Source of the DNA: Epithemia pelagica
Taxonomy: Eukaryota; Bacillariophyta; Bacillariophyceae; Surirellales; Surirellaceae
Assembly (NCBI GenBank): GCA_946965045.2
Contig: OX337232.1
Location: 2,108,001-2,172,000 of the forward strand
DNA: 64,000 nt
Direction of reading: 5' to 3'
Positions 63,615 to 64,000 of the stretch are shown in pieces (position 1 is the stretch's first letter; every line of letters begins with the position of its first letter). The translations under genes and the position numbers were made by a program. The notes beneath the pieces are model-generated. The model was not told the DNA's origin, did no database searches, and saw nothing but the letters and a program-made list of their open reading frames with translations.

Positions 63615-64000
63615 TCATGCAACCCCTGTCAAGGCCTGTTCCAACAAATACGAGTTGACGCACCACTCTTGATCCGGTCTCTTGCTATTCTTGGATCGTA
63701 TCGCTGGGCCAGAGGTGGACACGCTGAGTGTGCGACTCTTGTTCCAATTTAAGGACAGCAAACATTGAACACAAAGCGCTGCCACATCCTCCTCATAACA
63801 TCGCCCGTCATACGAAGAAAAAGAAGAGGGCGAAGAGTCTGAAGATGGATTTGCTGCAGAAGTGACGGCAAGATCGCCTTGAATACCATTTTGGTAGGTA
63901 TAGCTCGGAAATGAGACAAGTTCACCAGCTGGTTGTATACTTGTAAAAGGTACACCCGTTTGCTCCAATAGGTCCAAGTAGCTTGTACCCTCTCCAGATT
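63615..64000 (-). CDS. Atypical short-chain dehydrogenase-like protein, 3' part only
   Basis: The frame is open at the right edge (codons from 63998) to a TGA at 63617-63615, about 128 codons. The visible part reads Ser-Tyr-Leu-Asp-Leu-Leu with Glu-Gln-Thr-Gly-Val-Pro-Phe-Thr-Ser-Ile-Gln-Pro-Ala-Gly. This resembles the atypical-SDR/NmrA-type pattern of a Y-containing helix, then a strand with (V)PxTxIRP(A/G)G. Later Asp-Val-Ala-Ala-Leu-Cys-Val-Gln precedes Leu-Leu and a beta strand, as at the C-terminal end of that fold. A Ser-rich insert (about 45-60 of the visible part) interrupts it. The nucleotide-binding Gly motif lies outside the window, so the family assignment is tentative. Likely an NAD(P)-binding, perhaps plastid-targeted oxidoreductase. 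Confidence 0.55.
   Translation of the reverse strand, partial: SGEGTSYLDLLEQTGVPFTSIQPAGELVSFPSYTYQNGIQGDLAVTSAANPSSDSSPSSFSSYDGRCYEEDVAALCVQCLLSLNWNKSRTLSVSTSGPAIRSKNSKRPDQEWCVNSYLLEQALTGVA

Overview
The window is nuclear DNA of a stramenopile alga, most likely a pennate diatom. The evidence is compact genes on both strands separated by 0.1-1.4 kb, mostly single short GT-AG introns (about 60-240 nt), Ser/Asp/Glu/Gln-rich low-complexity linkers, organellar or secretory targeting peptides on plastid-type proteins, and small membrane-protein families that I know only from diatom-like genomes. The species call is an inference. Exon joins were worked out by hand from splice motifs and reading frame.

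Layout. 0-17 kb: an edge-truncated coiled-coil protein; a single-pass membrane protein of unknown function; SMC6; a Gln/Asn-rich tetraspan-like protein; a plastid-type site-2 metalloprotease with a PDZ domain; a conserved secretory or plastid protein; and a two-domain gene joining an FkbM-like methyltransferase to a 2-oxoglutarate/Fe(II) oxygenase. 17-24.5 kb: a repeat island with a PIF1/Helitron-type helicase pseudogene, a 316-bp tandem duplication, a small unknown gene with a probable GC-AG intron, a 2.1-kb inverted-repeat (foldback) element that contains an 8-bp minisatellite and carries a nested TIR element with an 8-bp target duplication, and a separate TA-flanked MITE. 24.8-34.5 kb: secretory FKBP, UTP23, phosphomevalonate kinase, a nitroreductase-like protein, ATAD3 and argininosuccinate synthase. 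35-38 kb: three paralogous small membrane proteins ending in Cys-Cys-Cys-Val, one inverted and two direct, sharing one intron position. 38-49 kb: F-box/LRR protein, FCF2, cohesin kleisin RAD21 and DNA ligase I. 49-64 kb: an HROB-like OB-fold protein, a TMEM184/DUF300 membrane protein, a Cys-rich protein, an SGNH hydrolase, an FKBP38-like FKBP-TPR-TM protein, COP9 signalosome subunit 3 and an edge-truncated SDR-type protein.

Functional themes: genome maintenance is well represented (SMC6, RAD21, LIG1, HROB-like), as is small-subunit rRNA processing (UTP23, FCF2). RAD21 and LIG1 are head-to-head over a 697-bp intergenic region that contains a 14-bp GGCGCG-type palindrome. Similar GC motifs lie upstream of SMC6 and the tetraspan gene. 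No rRNA, tRNA, CRISPR array or prokaryotic operon was recognised. tRNA and snoRNA detection by eye is weak.
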